From JABGQS01 sp963674545 (lineage in GTDB: Bacteria > Bacillota > Clostridia > Christensenellales > SZUA-584), in contig CAXXFB010000001.1 of the NCBI GenBank assembly GCA_963674545.2, forward strand, positions 2,480,001 to 2,544,000: a stretch of DNA of 64,000 nucleotides, read 5' to 3'. Below, in pieces: positions 49,251 through 58,065 of this stretch (the first letter of the stretch is position 1; every line of letters begins with the position of its first letter). The notes under the pieces are model-generated. The model saw nothing but the letters and a program-made list of their open reading frames with translations. It searched no databases and was not told where the DNA came from. The position numbers were made by a program, and so were the translations under genes.

Positions 49251-51616
49251 AGATATACAGTCTTGATTCCATAGATTCCGCCGGTCTTGAAAAAGCGGGC
49301 GGAAAAGCAAAGGGGCTCTACCAGCTTTTCAGCTGCGGTCTTAAGGCCGCTCCGGGGTTTGTAATCATAGATATTGACAGTGAGATAAACGTGCAGGAAG
49401 CTGCAGATTATTATGAGAAGAGCGGCATGGGAAGAGTGGCCGTTCGCTCTTCGGCAACTGCGGAGGACGGAACTGACTTTTCCAGCGCAGGGCAATATCT
49501 GACTGTGCTTGGGGCGGAAGGCAAACAGCAGGTGAAAAAGGCGATAAAGCAGTGTTTGAGTTCGCTAACCGGTGAAACCGCTCAGAGCTACAGCAGCTAT
49601 TTCAGTGAAGCAAAAAGCGAAAAGATGAGCGTCATAGTCCAGCAGATGATAGATGCGGATGTCTCCGGCGTATGCTTTACCCAGCAAGACGGTGACGACG
49701 GATTTGTTCACATTGAAGCCGTTGAAGGGCTTGGCGAAAGCCTTGTTTCGGGGCAGGCGCAGGCAAACACATACATAGTGCAAAAAGATTCAGAAGAAGC
49801 GCAGGGGGATGATCTGCTGAGCGCCGAGCTCGTGCGCCGTATAGCGGACGAAGCTGTGAAAGCGAGCGCAGAGCTTGGTATGCCGCTGGACACAGAATGG
49901 GCGGTTGCTTCAGGAGAGCTTTTCTGGCTGCAAGCACGGCCTATTACGGTGACCGAAATTGTTGATCCGTTTGAGCTTGATACGCAGGACATAGACAAAA
50001 ACCACGTGTTGACTACATGCAATATCGGAGAGATGATGCCCGGCGCTGTTACGCCGCTTACGCTTTCTACAAGTATATACAGCATAGAATACGGATTTCG
50101 CAAGATGATTATCGTTGCAGGCGGCGCAAAGGATTTTGACGATGTTCCGCAGGGCTCGTGCATAGAGAGCATAGGAAACAACCTTTTTATAAACATAACT
50201 ACCTGCCAGCGTATATCCGACAGCGTATTGGCTTCGGACAGGAACGGCACTGCAATAGCCATATGCGGCAGGATAATCGAAGAAGCGCCGGAGCTGCCGC
50301 TGCCGCAGATAGGCAAGCTGCGAAAAACGCTCAACACAAGAAAATATTTCTCTATGCTGATGAAAACGAATAAAGCGTGCAAGAAGCTAAACAAGTTAGC
50401 AGAGCGTTTAGTTATAGAGCAAAAACAAAACTCAGCCGAGCAGTATGAAGTTATCGACAGCGTTAAATACCTGCTTGATGAGGCTTTCTGGCTGCACTAT
50501 ATTCCTTCCGCCCATTCGGGCGCGATGAACAGTGCGTTGTTCTTTATACTTTTAGCAGACGGAATGGAGCCGGATGATATAAACAAAGCTATAGCTGGCG
50601 TGCTGGAAGACATAGACGGCATAGAGAGTGTCGATATACTCCGCTCGCTTCGTAAGGTAGCCAAAGCGCTGCTGGAGGAGAACCCGGAGGCGAAAGATTA
50701 TACCGCAGAACAACTGGCGGAATATCTGAAAATCTGCGAAGGCGACAGCGCATATGCGCTAGAGCACTTCATGAAGCGCCACGGGCACAGAGCGATTCGC
50801 GAGGCGGAGATGCGCTCAAAATCGTGGCATATGGACGATGTTGTGCTGTGCGGTTTTTTGAAGTCTGTAATTGCTTCAGGGGGGCACGAGCAGCCCAGGG
50901 AAAAGAGCTATCAAAAAAACATAGAAGAGCTGCTTAGCGGCAGGAAAGGAATATTAAAACACGTTGTTAAATATCTGATAGGGCAGGCAAGAAAAGGCGT
51001 TGTCAACAGGGAGTATACAAAGTCGAAAAGCATACTGGTTCTGGACAAATTCAAGGAAGCTTACTGGCGCCTTGGAAGCCTTCTAGAAAAGGAAAACGTA
51101 TTGCCGGACAGTGACCTTGTGTTTTTCCTGACGCATGAAGAGCTTGGCAGCCTGATAAGGCAAGGCGAAACGGCTCTGGTCAAAAAGGCGACAGCCCGCA
51201 GGCGTCTGCTGGACGAACAGATGCAGCTTAAATTCGAAGAGATAAACATTGGCAGACCAAAGCCAAAAGAGGAAGAGGTATTCGAAGCGGGTGCAGATGT
51301 GCTCATGGGAACGTCTATCAGCCGTGGAAAGGCTATAGGAAAGGCAAGGGTAGTAAAGAACTTAGAGGACGCTAACCAGCTGCAAAAGGGGGAGATCATG
51401 GTCGCTTCGTTCACTGATATAGGCTGGTCGCCTTATTATAGCATGATAGGCGCTTTGGTCACAGAGGTTGGCTCGACGCTTTCTCATGGGGCGGTCGTTG
51501 CAAGGGAGTTTGCGCTGCCGCTTGTCTCAAATATACCTCTTGCCACAAAGAAAATAAAGACGGGCGATACTATAAGCGTAGACGGTACCAGCGGTAAAGT
51601 TGCCATTATAGGTTGA
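49247..51616 (+). CDS. PEP-synthase/rifampin-phosphotransferase-like enzyme
   Basis: A 789-residue multidomain enzyme: an N-terminal ATP-grasp domain (about 1-235; GGKAKGLYQL, VAVRSSATAEDG, EWAVASGELFWLQARPIT), a helical middle domain (about 240-680) and a C-terminal swivelling phosphohistidine domain (about 690-789) with His747 in GSTLSHGAVVARE. The order ATP domain - substrate domain - His domain with no PEP-binding barrel is that of rifampin phosphotransferase and other PEP-utiliser-like kinases, not of true PEP synthase. It would phosphorylate an unknown small molecule. It overlaps the CrtC-like gene by ATGA. Confidence 0.78.
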   Translation: MKIYSLDSIDSAGLEKAGGKAKGLYQLFSCGLKAAPGFVIIDIDSEINVQEAADYYEKSGMGRVAVRSSATAEDGTDFSSAGQYLTVLGAEGKQQVKKAIKQCLSSLTGETAQSYSSYFSEAKSEKMSVIVQQMIDADVSGVCFTQQDGDDGFVHIEAVEGLGESLVSGQAQANTYIVQKDSEEAQGDDLLSAELVRRIADEAVKASAELGMPLDTEWAVASGELFWLQARPITVTEIVDPFELDTQDIDKNHVLTTCNIGEMMPGAVTPLTLSTSIYSIEYGFRKMIIVAGGAKDFDDVPQGSCIESIGNNLFINITTCQRISDSVLASDRNGTAIAICGRIIEEAPELPLPQIGKLRKTLNTRKYFSMLMKTNKACKKLNKLAERLVIEQKQNSAEQYEVIDSVKYLLDEAFWLHYIPSAHSGAMNSALFFILLADGMEPDDINKAIAGVLEDIDGIESVDILRSLRKVAKALLEENPEAKDYTAEQLAEYLKICEGDSAYALEHFMKRHGHRAIREAEMRSKSWHMDDVVLCGFLKSVIASGGHEQPREKSYQKNIEELLSGRKGILKHVVKYLIGQARKGVVNREYTKSKSILVLDKFKEAYWRLGSLLEKENVLPDSDLVFFLTHEELGSLIRQGETALVKKATARRRLLDEQMQLKFEEINIGRPKPKEEEVFEAGADVLMGTSISRGKAIGKARVVKNLEDANQLQKGEIMVASFTDIGWSPYYSMIGALVTEVGSTLSHGAVVAREFALPLVSNIPLATKKIKTGDTISVDGTSGKVAIIG

Positions 51617-51664
51617 CGGGCTACTGCTAAAAAATAATGCAATACAAAAACTTTTATATTTAGC

Positions 51665-51692
51665 TTGCAATGTATTGACACTGTGGTATAAT
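51665..51692 (+). promoter_or_regulatory. Promoter of the UPF0316 gene cluster
   Basis: TTGCAA (51665-51670), 16 bases, TATAAT (51687-51692). A TTGACA word at 51675 is too close to the -10 box to be used. Confidence 0.6.
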
Positions 51693-51718
51693 CCACCCAT
51701 AACAGGGGGACGATGCTT

Positions 51719-52270
51719 ATGGACTTTTTTTCATCGACAAGTGTCTGGGTATATGTGATGATCTTCTTCGGAAAGATTGTTGAAGTCACAGTTTCCACAG
51801 TCAGGATAATGCTCATAAGCCGTGGTGAAAAGACAAAGGGCTCTGTTTTGATACTTCTTGAAGTGTCTATCTGGCTCGTCATAACCGGCACGGTTCTCGT
51901 AGGTTTCCAGGATGACATATGGAAAAGCGTTGTTTATGTTTTCGCATGCTCTATCGGCAGCTATGTAGGCTCTGTGGTAGAGGGAAAGCTGGCTTTTGGA
52001 CTGTGCTCTATTCAGGTCATAGTCGCTCAGGACAACCTTGTGGAAAACAACGCTGCAATGGAGCTTGCGGGAGAGCTGCGTGAGCACAACTTTGCTGTGA
52101 CTATCATGGAGGGCAGAGGAAAGAAAGGCAAGCGTGACATACTTGTTCTGCATCTGAAAAGAAGCAGGATACCTTCTGCGATATCAATTATAAAATCGAA
52201 GATTGAGGATGCCGTTATTACTGTAAACGATGTAAAGCTTATTGACGGCGGTTACATAACTAAGAAATAG
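51719..52270 (+). CDS. UPF0316-family membrane protein, copy 1 (DUF5698-DUF2179)
   Basis: A 183-residue protein with three membrane segments (about 8-28, 40-62 and 66-85) and a soluble C-terminal DUF2179 domain (about 95-183, ending GGYITKK). It is the first of four adjacent paralogues. The ATG at 51719 is preferred to 51713 because the MDFF start matches the MDFL starts of copies 2 and 3 and AGGGGG is then nine bases away. Function of the family is unknown; the DUF2179 domain is also found at the end of YitT proteins. Confidence 0.83.
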   Translation: MDFFSSTSVWVYVMIFFGKIVEVTVSTVRIMLISRGEKTKGSVLILLEVSIWLVITGTVLVGFQDDIWKSVVYVFACSIGSYVGSVVEGKLAFGLCSIQVIVAQDNLVENNAAMELAGELREHNFAVTIMEGRGKKGKRDILVLHLKRSRIPSAISIIKSKIEDAVITVNDVKLIDGGYITKK

Positions 52271-52291
52271 AATTAGCAAGAGAGGTGTAGT

Positions 52292-52849
52292 GTGGATTTT
52301 TTAGTGCACCACGGCGTATGGATGTACGTTATGGTGTTTACGGGCAAAGTAATAAACAATATGATAGCTACGGTAAAGATGATAATGCTAAACCGTGGCG
52401 AAAGACTTAGCGCAGCACTTTTAACACTGGTTCAGATGACGATTTTTCTTGTCATTACCAGCACAGTTCTGGCTGGAATGAGAGACAACAATTTTATTCC
52501 AGTAATAGTATACGTCGCTGCGTCAATGATAGGCAATTACCTTGGCGGTATTATAGAGGGCAAAATAGCTCTGGGCCTCAGTTCCATACAGGTCATAGTT
52601 CCCCAGGGAAATGCTACAGAGATAAGCACAGCGGATATGCTTGCAGAAAAGCTGCGTGACGCAGGTTTTGCAGTTACCATACTCGACGGTGAAGGAAGCC
52701 GGGGAAAGAGGGACGTGCTGCTGCTGCATATGAAGAGAAAACGAATACCAAAAGCAAAAATGATAATTCGAAAGTTTCTGGCAAATCCCATAATAGTTGA
52801 GAACGAAGTAAAACGTATGGACGGCGGGTATCTGGAGAACGACCGATGA
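52292..52849 (+). CDS. UPF0316-family membrane protein, copy 2
   Basis: A 185-residue paralogue with a GTG start (GAGAGGTG just upstream). Same plan: three membrane segments, then a soluble domain with SSIQVIVPQGN and the KRGKRD-type loop, here SRGKRDVLLLHMKRK. Copy 2 is the most diverged in the first segment (MIATVKMIMLNRGER). Lies 21 bases after copy 1. Confidence 0.82.
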   Translation: MDFLVHHGVWMYVMVFTGKVINNMIATVKMIMLNRGERLSAALLTLVQMTIFLVITSTVLAGMRDNNFIPVIVYVAASMIGNYLGGIIEGKIALGLSSIQVIVPQGNATEISTADMLAEKLRDAGFAVTILDGEGSRGKRDVLLLHMKRKRIPKAKMIIRKFLANPIIVENEVKRMDGGYLENDR

Positions 52850-52862
52850 GGGTGAGGGTGAT

Positions 52863-53414
52863 ATGGACTTTTTAACATCACAAAGCGGTTGGATATATCT
52901 ACTGATATTCGGCGGGAGGCTGCTGGAGACATTTGTAGGTATACTGTGGATAATACTCGTTAGCCGGGGCGAACGGCTGGCATCCACTCTGGTGATGGGC
53001 ATAGCTTCTGCTCTTTGGATAACGATTACGGGTACTGTCATCGTCGGTTTTCAGGAAGACATTTTAAAAAGCATAATATATGTTCTTTCTACGGCGCTGG
53101 GGACTTATATAGGCACAATAATTGAGGAAAAACTGGCGCTCGGTCTCTCGTCACTGCAGGTTATAGTGCCGCAGGACAACATGGTGGGGGATATCGAATC
53201 ATTAAGACTTGCAAAGACTTTGAGGGATAAAGGATTTGCAGTAACGGTGATGCACGGCAAGGGCAAGCTCGGATTGCGGGATATACTTATGCTGCACCTT
53301 AAAAGAAGGCGAATAAGCGAAGCCGTAAAAACAATAAAGAAACAGATGCCGAACGCTGTCATAATAGTGAATGATATAAGGTCTATGACAGGAGGGTATC
53401 TGACCAGCAGGTAG
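52863..53414 (+). CDS. UPF0316-family membrane protein, copy 3
   Basis: A 183-residue paralogue 13 bases after copy 2, with GAGGGTGAGGG before the ATG. Three membrane segments and a DUF2179 tail (LGLRDILMLHLKRRR, MTGGYLTSR). The WIILVSRGERL turn between segments is shared with copies 1 and 4. Confidence 0.82.
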   Translation: MDFLTSQSGWIYLLIFGGRLLETFVGILWIILVSRGERLASTLVMGIASALWITITGTVIVGFQEDILKSIIYVLSTALGTYIGTIIEEKLALGLSSLQVIVPQDNMVGDIESLRLAKTLRDKGFAVTVMHGKGKLGLRDILMLHLKRRRISEAVKTIKKQMPNAVIIVNDIRSMTGGYLTSR

Positions 53415-53423
53415 TAAAGTGCC

Positions 53424-53972
53424 ATGGAATTTTTAAACGATCATAAAGTGCTGCTGTATGCGCTCATATTTTTTGGCAAGGTCCTCGGAGGCACTGTAGG
53501 CGTTCTTTGGCTCATACTCGTAAACAGGGGAGAGAGGCTAAAGGCATCGATAGTCAGCATTTTTGATGTATCCATCTGGCTGCTTATCGCCAGCACAGTT
53601 CTAATAGGTTTCCAGCAGGATCTGCTTAAAGTCGTTTTCTACGTAACCGGTACGGCGGTCGGGATATATATCGGAGCAACGCTGGAAGAAAACCTTGCGC
53701 TTGGCTTCAGCTCAATACAGGTGATAATAGCGCAAGACAACCTGACGCATGTAAACGTGGCTGAAGAGCTTGCAAAGAAGCTTCGAGACAACAATTTTGC
53801 TGTAACGGTAATGGAGGGAAAAGGAAAGCAGGGCAAAAGGGATGTACTTTTGCTGCACCTTAAAAGAAAGCGAATAAAGAAGGCGCTCGTGCTGATACGG
53901 GAAGATTTAAAGAACGCAATGATCACCGTGAACGACGTCAGCATGGTGAGGGGCGGATATTTGAAGAAATAG
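53424..53972 (+). CDS. UPF0316-family membrane protein, copy 4
   Basis: A 182-residue paralogue nine bases after copy 3. It most resembles copy 1 in the soluble part (IQVIIAQDN, NNFAVTVMEGKGKQGKRD). The ribosome binding site is weak, so it may rely on coupling to copy 3. It is followed two bases later by the LOG-family gene, all probably one transcript. Confidence 0.82.
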   Translation: MEFLNDHKVLLYALIFFGKVLGGTVGVLWLILVNRGERLKASIVSIFDVSIWLLIASTVLIGFQQDLLKVVFYVTGTAVGIYIGATLEENLALGFSSIQVIIAQDNLTHVNVAEELAKKLRDNNFAVTVMEGKGKQGKRDVLLLHLKRKRIKKALVLIREDLKNAMITVNDVSMVRGGYLKK

Positions 53973-53974
53973 TT

Positions 53975-54553
53975 ATGGATAATATATGCGTATTTGCGTC
54001 CAGCAGCAGCAGCGTTGCCGGCGTATATAAAACAGCGGCAAGGCAGCTTGGCGCAGATATAGCTAAGAAAGGCTGGGGCATCGTCTTTGGTGCAGGCACA
54101 CAGGGCCTGATGGGAGAGCTTGCCAGGCAGGCAAAGAAAAACAACGGCTGCATGACAGGAGTGATACCCGATTCGCTCAATTTCCCCGGCATAGTTTATG
54201 AAGAATGCGATGAGCTTATAGCTACACGTACTATGAGAGAGCGCAAAGCCATTATGGAACAACGCTCGTTTGCGTTCATAGCACTGCCCGGCGGCTTTGG
54301 TACACTGGAAGAGATACTTGAAATAATAACGCTTAAGCAGCTTGGTTATCATAACAAACCTGTTGTGATAATGAATATAAACGGCTTTTACGATAGCCTT
54401 ATGACGCAGTTCGAAGAAACAACGGCCCAGAACTTTGCCGTTCCCGAAACGCTGGGACTTTTCAGAGTATGCGGCAGCTCAGCCGAAGCAATCGAATACA
54501 TAGAGAACCATCAGCCGGATAATACATACAGCAAAAACCCAGGTCTTGAATAA
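53975..54553 (+). CDS. LOG-family protein (TIGR00730 type)
   Basis: A 192-residue Rossmann-fold enzyme. PGGFGTLEE is the signature PGGxGTxxE, and RTMRERKAIM gives the MRxRK half; together they mark nucleoside-monophosphate phosphoribohydrolases of the LOG type, often misnamed lysine decarboxylase. It would cleave a modified AMP to base plus ribose-5-phosphate. It starts two bases after copy 4 of the membrane proteins; whether the two functions are connected is unknown. Confidence 0.85.
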   Translation: MDNICVFASSSSSVAGVYKTAARQLGADIAKKGWGIVFGAGTQGLMGELARQAKKNNGCMTGVIPDSLNFPGIVYEECDELIATRTMRERKAIMEQRSFAFIALPGGFGTLEEILEIITLKQLGYHNKPVVIMNINGFYDSLMTQFEETTAQNFAVPETLGLFRVCGSSAEAIEYIENHQPDNTYSKNPGLE

Positions 54554-54669
54554 CTTTCGCAATACGGACATGCAGATGTATTAAGTCGGCTTGCTGCAGT
54601 ATTGTCCGCAAACCACACAAATAATATAATTGGTCCGGATGAACTTCTTATAATATTATGGAGGTAATT

Positions 54670-55581
54670 ATGGGAGAATTATTAGCATATCTTAACGGAG
54701 AATATATACCGCACAGCGAATGCAAGCTTCCGGTATTCGATCTTGGAATAGTGCTGGGAGCGGCTGTTACAGACTTCACACGCACTTTCAACGGGGAGCC
54801 TTTTCGCATAGAGGCCCATGTAGAGCGTTTGTATCGCTCGTGCAAGTATACTTATCTTAAACCAAAGCAAACGCAACAGGAGACGATAGAGATATCCAGA
54901 AAGCTAGTTGAGCACAACAGCAAGGTTATGCCCGGCAACGAATGGGGTATCATCTATTACATCACGGGCGGTGTTAACACAGTCTATGCGGGAGGCGCAG
55001 GACTGCAGGCAGACCTTGAATGTACGTATGTTCAGCACACGTTCCCAATGCCGTTCCATCTTTGGAGCGAAATTTTTACAAAAGGTATACACTGCGTGAC
55101 GCCGGCTCACAGACACTTTCCGCCGCAGTGCCTTTCTTCCAAGATAAAGAACCGCAACAGGCTGCACATGTGGGTGGGCGGCAAGGAAGCTGCGCTTGCA
55201 GACCCGGGCGCAATGGCGCTGTATCTTGACATAAACGGCTTCATAACAGAGACGGGAGGTTCGAACTTCCTTATCTACAAGGATGGGAAAGTGATATCTC
55301 CAAAGCCGCCGAACATACTGTGGGGCATAAGCCTGCAGACCGTAACGGAGATACTCAGCGAGATGGGAATAGAGTTCGTTACAGACGATATAACTGCTTA
55401 TGACGTGGCAAATGCTCAGGAGGCGTTTGTCCCAACTTCGCCTTATTGCATAGGTCCGGTGGTAAAGATTAACGGAAATGTTATCGGAGACGGAAAGCCG
55501 GGCAAACTGTGGAGACAGATAATCGACAGGTGGAGCGAAATCGTCGGTAAGGACATATATAATGAGATAGTCGGGCAGTAA
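54670..55581 (+). CDS. Class IV aminotransferase (BCAT/D-amino-acid type)
   Basis: A 303-residue PLP enzyme of fold type IV. The N-terminus YLNGEYIPHSECKLPVFDLG, the RIEAHVERLYRSC helix, the PLP-lysine region SSKIKNRNRLH and the ETGGSNFLI phosphate loop fit the family. Branched-chain, D-alanine and aminodeoxychorismate-lyase members cannot be told apart here. GGAGG five bases before the ATG at 54670 sets the start. Confidence 0.85.
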   Translation: MGELLAYLNGEYIPHSECKLPVFDLGIVLGAAVTDFTRTFNGEPFRIEAHVERLYRSCKYTYLKPKQTQQETIEISRKLVEHNSKVMPGNEWGIIYYITGGVNTVYAGGAGLQADLECTYVQHTFPMPFHLWSEIFTKGIHCVTPAHRHFPPQCLSSKIKNRNRLHMWVGGKEAALADPGAMALYLDINGFITETGGSNFLIYKDGKVISPKPPNILWGISLQTVTEILSEMGIEFVTDDITAYDVANAQEAFVPTSPYCIGPVVKINGNVIGDGKPGKLWRQIIDRWSEIVGKDIYNEIVGQ

Positions 55582-55815
55582 AGCAGCAGTATTAAAAGCA
55601 AACAGGCGAATGCCATGAAACAGGCTGGATAGCATAACCTGAGGAAACTGCGCAGATTCAGCACTCCTGTTTTCTGCAAAGCAGCAGTGCAAAGAGTAAA
55701 CAGGCGAAAGCCATGAAACAGGCTGGATAGCATAACCTGAGGAAACTGCGCAGATTTAGCACTCATGTTTTTTGTAAAGCAGCAGTGCGAAGAGTAAACA
55801 GGCGAATGCCTGGAA
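55580..55815. repeat. 98-bp tandem repeat, about 2.4 copies
   Basis: Units begin at 55580, 55678 and 55776 with AAAGCAGCAG; each full unit is 98 bases and copies 1 and 2 differ at roughly ten positions, mostly near the unit start. Each contains CAGGCTGGATAGCATAACCTG, a small imperfect hairpin. The first unit begins at the aminotransferase stop codon and the third is cut short before the rpmE promoter. No convincing frame or family recognised. Confidence 0.88.
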
Positions 55816-55823
55816 ATTAACTA

Positions 55824-55851
55824 TTGATTTTTCTTATCTATATGTTATAAT
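55824..55851 (+). promoter_or_regulatory. Promoter of rpmE
   Basis: TTGATT (55824-55829), 16 bases, TATAAT (55846-55851), about 50 bases before the start codon. Confidence 0.7.
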
Positions 55852-55904
55852 GTTCTTTGCGACTTCGAAATACAAGAATGTTTATATAGATTGAGGTGAG
55901 AACA

Positions 55905-56105
55905 ATGAAAAAGGGTATACATCCGGAGTATCATGAATGTACGGTAAAATGCGCATGCGGCGAGACTTTCGTAACAGGCTCGGTCGACAAAGAAATGAAG
56001 GTCGAAATTTGCTCAAAGTGCCATCCGTTCTTTACAGGCAAGCAGAAGCTGGTTGATACAGGCGGCCGTGTTGACAGGTTCAACAAGAGATACGGCATCA
56101 AATAA
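55905..56105 (+). CDS. rpmE: 50S ribosomal protein L31, zinc-binding form
   Basis: A 66-residue large-subunit protein. The four zinc ligands are visible (CTVKCACG with CSKCHPF), so it is the zinc-dependent form, not the zinc-free YkgM type; FTGKQKLVDTGGRVDRFN is the family signature. GAGGTG lies before the ATG at 55905; a GTG at 55896 is rejected. It opens the usual clostridial order rpmE-yqhQ-prmC-prfA. Confidence 0.96.
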   Translation: MKKGIHPEYHECTVKCACGETFVTGSVDKEMKVEICSKCHPFFTGKQKLVDTGGRVDRFNKRYGIK

Positions 56106-56125
56106 GAACTTTTTTGAAACTTTAG

Positions 56126-56149
56126 CAGACCGAGTATTCGGTCTGTTTT
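56126..56149 (+). terminator. Terminator after rpmE
   Basis: CAGACCGA pairs with TCGGTCTG around a four-base loop, followed by TTTTA. It separates rpmE from yqhQ. Confidence 0.8.
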
Positions 56150-56204
56150 ACTATGTCTCTTATATATAGTATACTGGTTGCAATATAGGGAAAGAGGACG
56201 GTAT

Positions 56205-57260
56205 ATGAGAAAAACGAATATCGGAGGCCAGGGTGTCCTAGAGGGCGTCATGATGCGCTCTGAAACTGTATGCGGGCTCGCTGTAAGAAAAGCATCCGGC
56301 GAAGTGAAGTATACAAAAGAAAAGATAAGCCTTGCATCAAACAAAAACAAGATTGTAAAGCTGCCCATAATTAGAGGAGTTGTTAATCTTATCGACATGA
56401 TGGGCTTTGGTGTAAAAACGCTTACTAAATCTGCAAAGATGTATGACGAGCAGTCAGCAGACTATGAACCAAGTAAATTTGAAAAGATGGTGGCAAAGAA
56501 AACCGGCAAGGATGCTATGGACGTTGCGATGGTTTTTGCTGTTATAGTGGCGCTGGCGCTGGCAGTCGGCATATTCTTTATACTGCCGTCATTCTTGGCC
56601 GGTCTTATATATAATATTCAGGACGGACAGGTGGTATACAACCTCATCGAAGGCGGTATAAGACTTGTTATATTCCTTGGCTATGTGCTTGTGATCTCAC
56701 TTATTAAGGATATCAAGCGGGTATACAGATATCACGGTGCAGAGCACAAAACTATTAGCGCATATGAGAACGAAGAAGAGCTCAAAGTCGAAAACGTGCG
56801 TAAGTACAAGACCCTTCACCCGAGGTGCGGAACAAGCTATCTGTTCCTTGTCATGATAATTTCGATAGTTCTGTTTTCACTGCTCGGACATAGCAGCAAC
56901 CTGTTTGCGAGGATAGGTCTTAGGCTGCTGATGCTTCCGCTTGTGGCGGGAGTGTCATACGAATTCCTGAAGTTTGCAGCAAAAGGAGAGAGTCTTTTCT
57001 TCAGAGCAATCAGGTGGCCGGGAATGCAGCTGCAGAGACTGACGACGGCAGAGCCGGATGACGCTATGCTTGAGGTTGCAATACTTGCATTCGAGGCGGC
57101 GCTGGGTGAAAAGAGCGATGAAGAGCTCGAAGAGATGAAGGAAAGCTTCGACAGATCTCCAAAGAAGGAAGAAGCGGAACAAACTGCTGCCGTCGAAGAA
57201 GCGGAGCAGGCAGTACCAAAGCAAGAACCGGCTGCTGCAGGAAGCAATGAAAGCGCTTGA
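56205..57260 (+). CDS. yqhQ: DUF1385 membrane protein YqhQ
   Basis: A 351-residue membrane protein. It begins GGQGVLEGVMMR, has several membrane segments between about 110 and 270 and the family motif RYHGAEHKTISAYE. The Glu/Ala-rich tail after about residue 300 is variable. It is conserved next to prfA in Firmicutes; its function is not settled. AGAGG precedes the ATG at 56205. It overlaps prmC by 14 bases. Confidence 0.9.
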   Translation: MRKTNIGGQGVLEGVMMRSETVCGLAVRKASGEVKYTKEKISLASNKNKIVKLPIIRGVVNLIDMMGFGVKTLTKSAKMYDEQSADYEPSKFEKMVAKKTGKDAMDVAMVFAVIVALALAVGIFFILPSFLAGLIYNIQDGQVVYNLIEGGIRLVIFLGYVLVISLIKDIKRVYRYHGAEHKTISAYENEEELKVENVRKYKTLHPRCGTSYLFLVMIISIVLFSLLGHSSNLFARIGLRLLMLPLVAGVSYEFLKFAAKGESLFFRAIRWPGMQLQRLTTAEPDDAMLEVAILAFEAALGEKSDEELEEMKESFDRSPKKEEAEQTAAVEEAEQAVPKQEPAAAGSNESA

Positions 57261-58062
57261 TGCTCAAAGGGCGGTAAGCTCACTGCTGGCGTCTCAGCAA
57301 ATCCCGGAACCGGAGGCAAAGGCAAATGTACTGATCGGTCATGTTTTAAAAGCCGGCGATGTTTTCGCAGAAGTTTCAGATAAGGACTGGAGCACTATTC
57401 TGAAAATGGCTGATGAAGCAGGACGAGGCGCCCCGGTTGAATATATAACCGGCAGAGCATACTTCAGATATACGCAGCTGTCCGTAACTCCGGACGTGCT
57501 GATACCAAGGAAAGAAACTGAACTGGTCGCCGGAACAGCGATAGAGCTGGTACGGCAAAGAGGATATAAAACAGTTCTTGATATGTGCACAGGCAGCGGC
57601 TGCATAGCGATATCGATTGCGACAGAAACAGAAGCAGAAGTAAGTGCAGCAGATATAAGCGAAAAAGCGATAGAGCTTGCTGAAAAAAACGCAGAGGAAA
57701 ACGAAGCTACAGTTAAGTTTTTTATCAGCGATATGTTTGATAAAGCGGGCAAGAGCTTCGACTTGATAGTGTGCAACCCGCCTTATGTCAGTGACGAAGA
57801 GTATGAAGAGCTTTCAAATGACGTAAAAAACTATGAACCTTCAGGCGCGCTCAAATCCGGAGACGGCCTTGAGTTCTATCGCATAATAGCGAAAGATGCG
57901 CCGGAATATTTAAATGAGGGCGGAGCACTGGTGCTGGAAATAGGCGCAGGACAAGGGCAAGATGTTATACGACTGCTCGAAAGCGGCGGCTTTATACAGA
58001 TAGATTGTAAAAAAGATTACCAGGGACGTGACAGGATAGTTGCGGCCGTTAAAGGAAGATAA
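57247..58062 (+). CDS. prmC: Release factor glutamine methyltransferase PrmC
   Basis: A 271-residue enzyme that methylates the Gln of the GGQ motif in release factors. It has a helical N-terminal domain, the AdoMet loop DMCTGSGCIAISIA and the catalytic motif VCNPPYVSDEEY. The start overlaps yqhQ, with AGGAAG just ahead. Its partner substrate prfA follows four bases later. Confidence 0.94.
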   Translation: MKALDAQRAVSSLLASQQIPEPEAKANVLIGHVLKAGDVFAEVSDKDWSTILKMADEAGRGAPVEYITGRAYFRYTQLSVTPDVLIPRKETELVAGTAIELVRQRGYKTVLDMCTGSGCIAISIATETEAEVSAADISEKAIELAEKNAEENEATVKFFISDMFDKAGKSFDLIVCNPPYVSDEEYEELSNDVKNYEPSGALKSGDGLEFYRIIAKDAPEYLNEGGALVLEIGAGQGQDVIRLLESGGFIQIDCKKDYQGRDRIVAAVKGR

Positions 58063-58065
58063 GGA

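Noticed and set aside
51675..51692. TTGACA next to TATAAT before the UPF0316 genes as a promoter.
   Set aside because: The hexamers are only six bases apart; the TTGCAA at 51665 with 16-base spacing is used instead.
54904..55692. A 262-codon minus-strand frame opposite the aminotransferase gene.
   Set aside because: It is an antisense shadow of a well-recognised enzyme and has no ribosome binding site or family signature.
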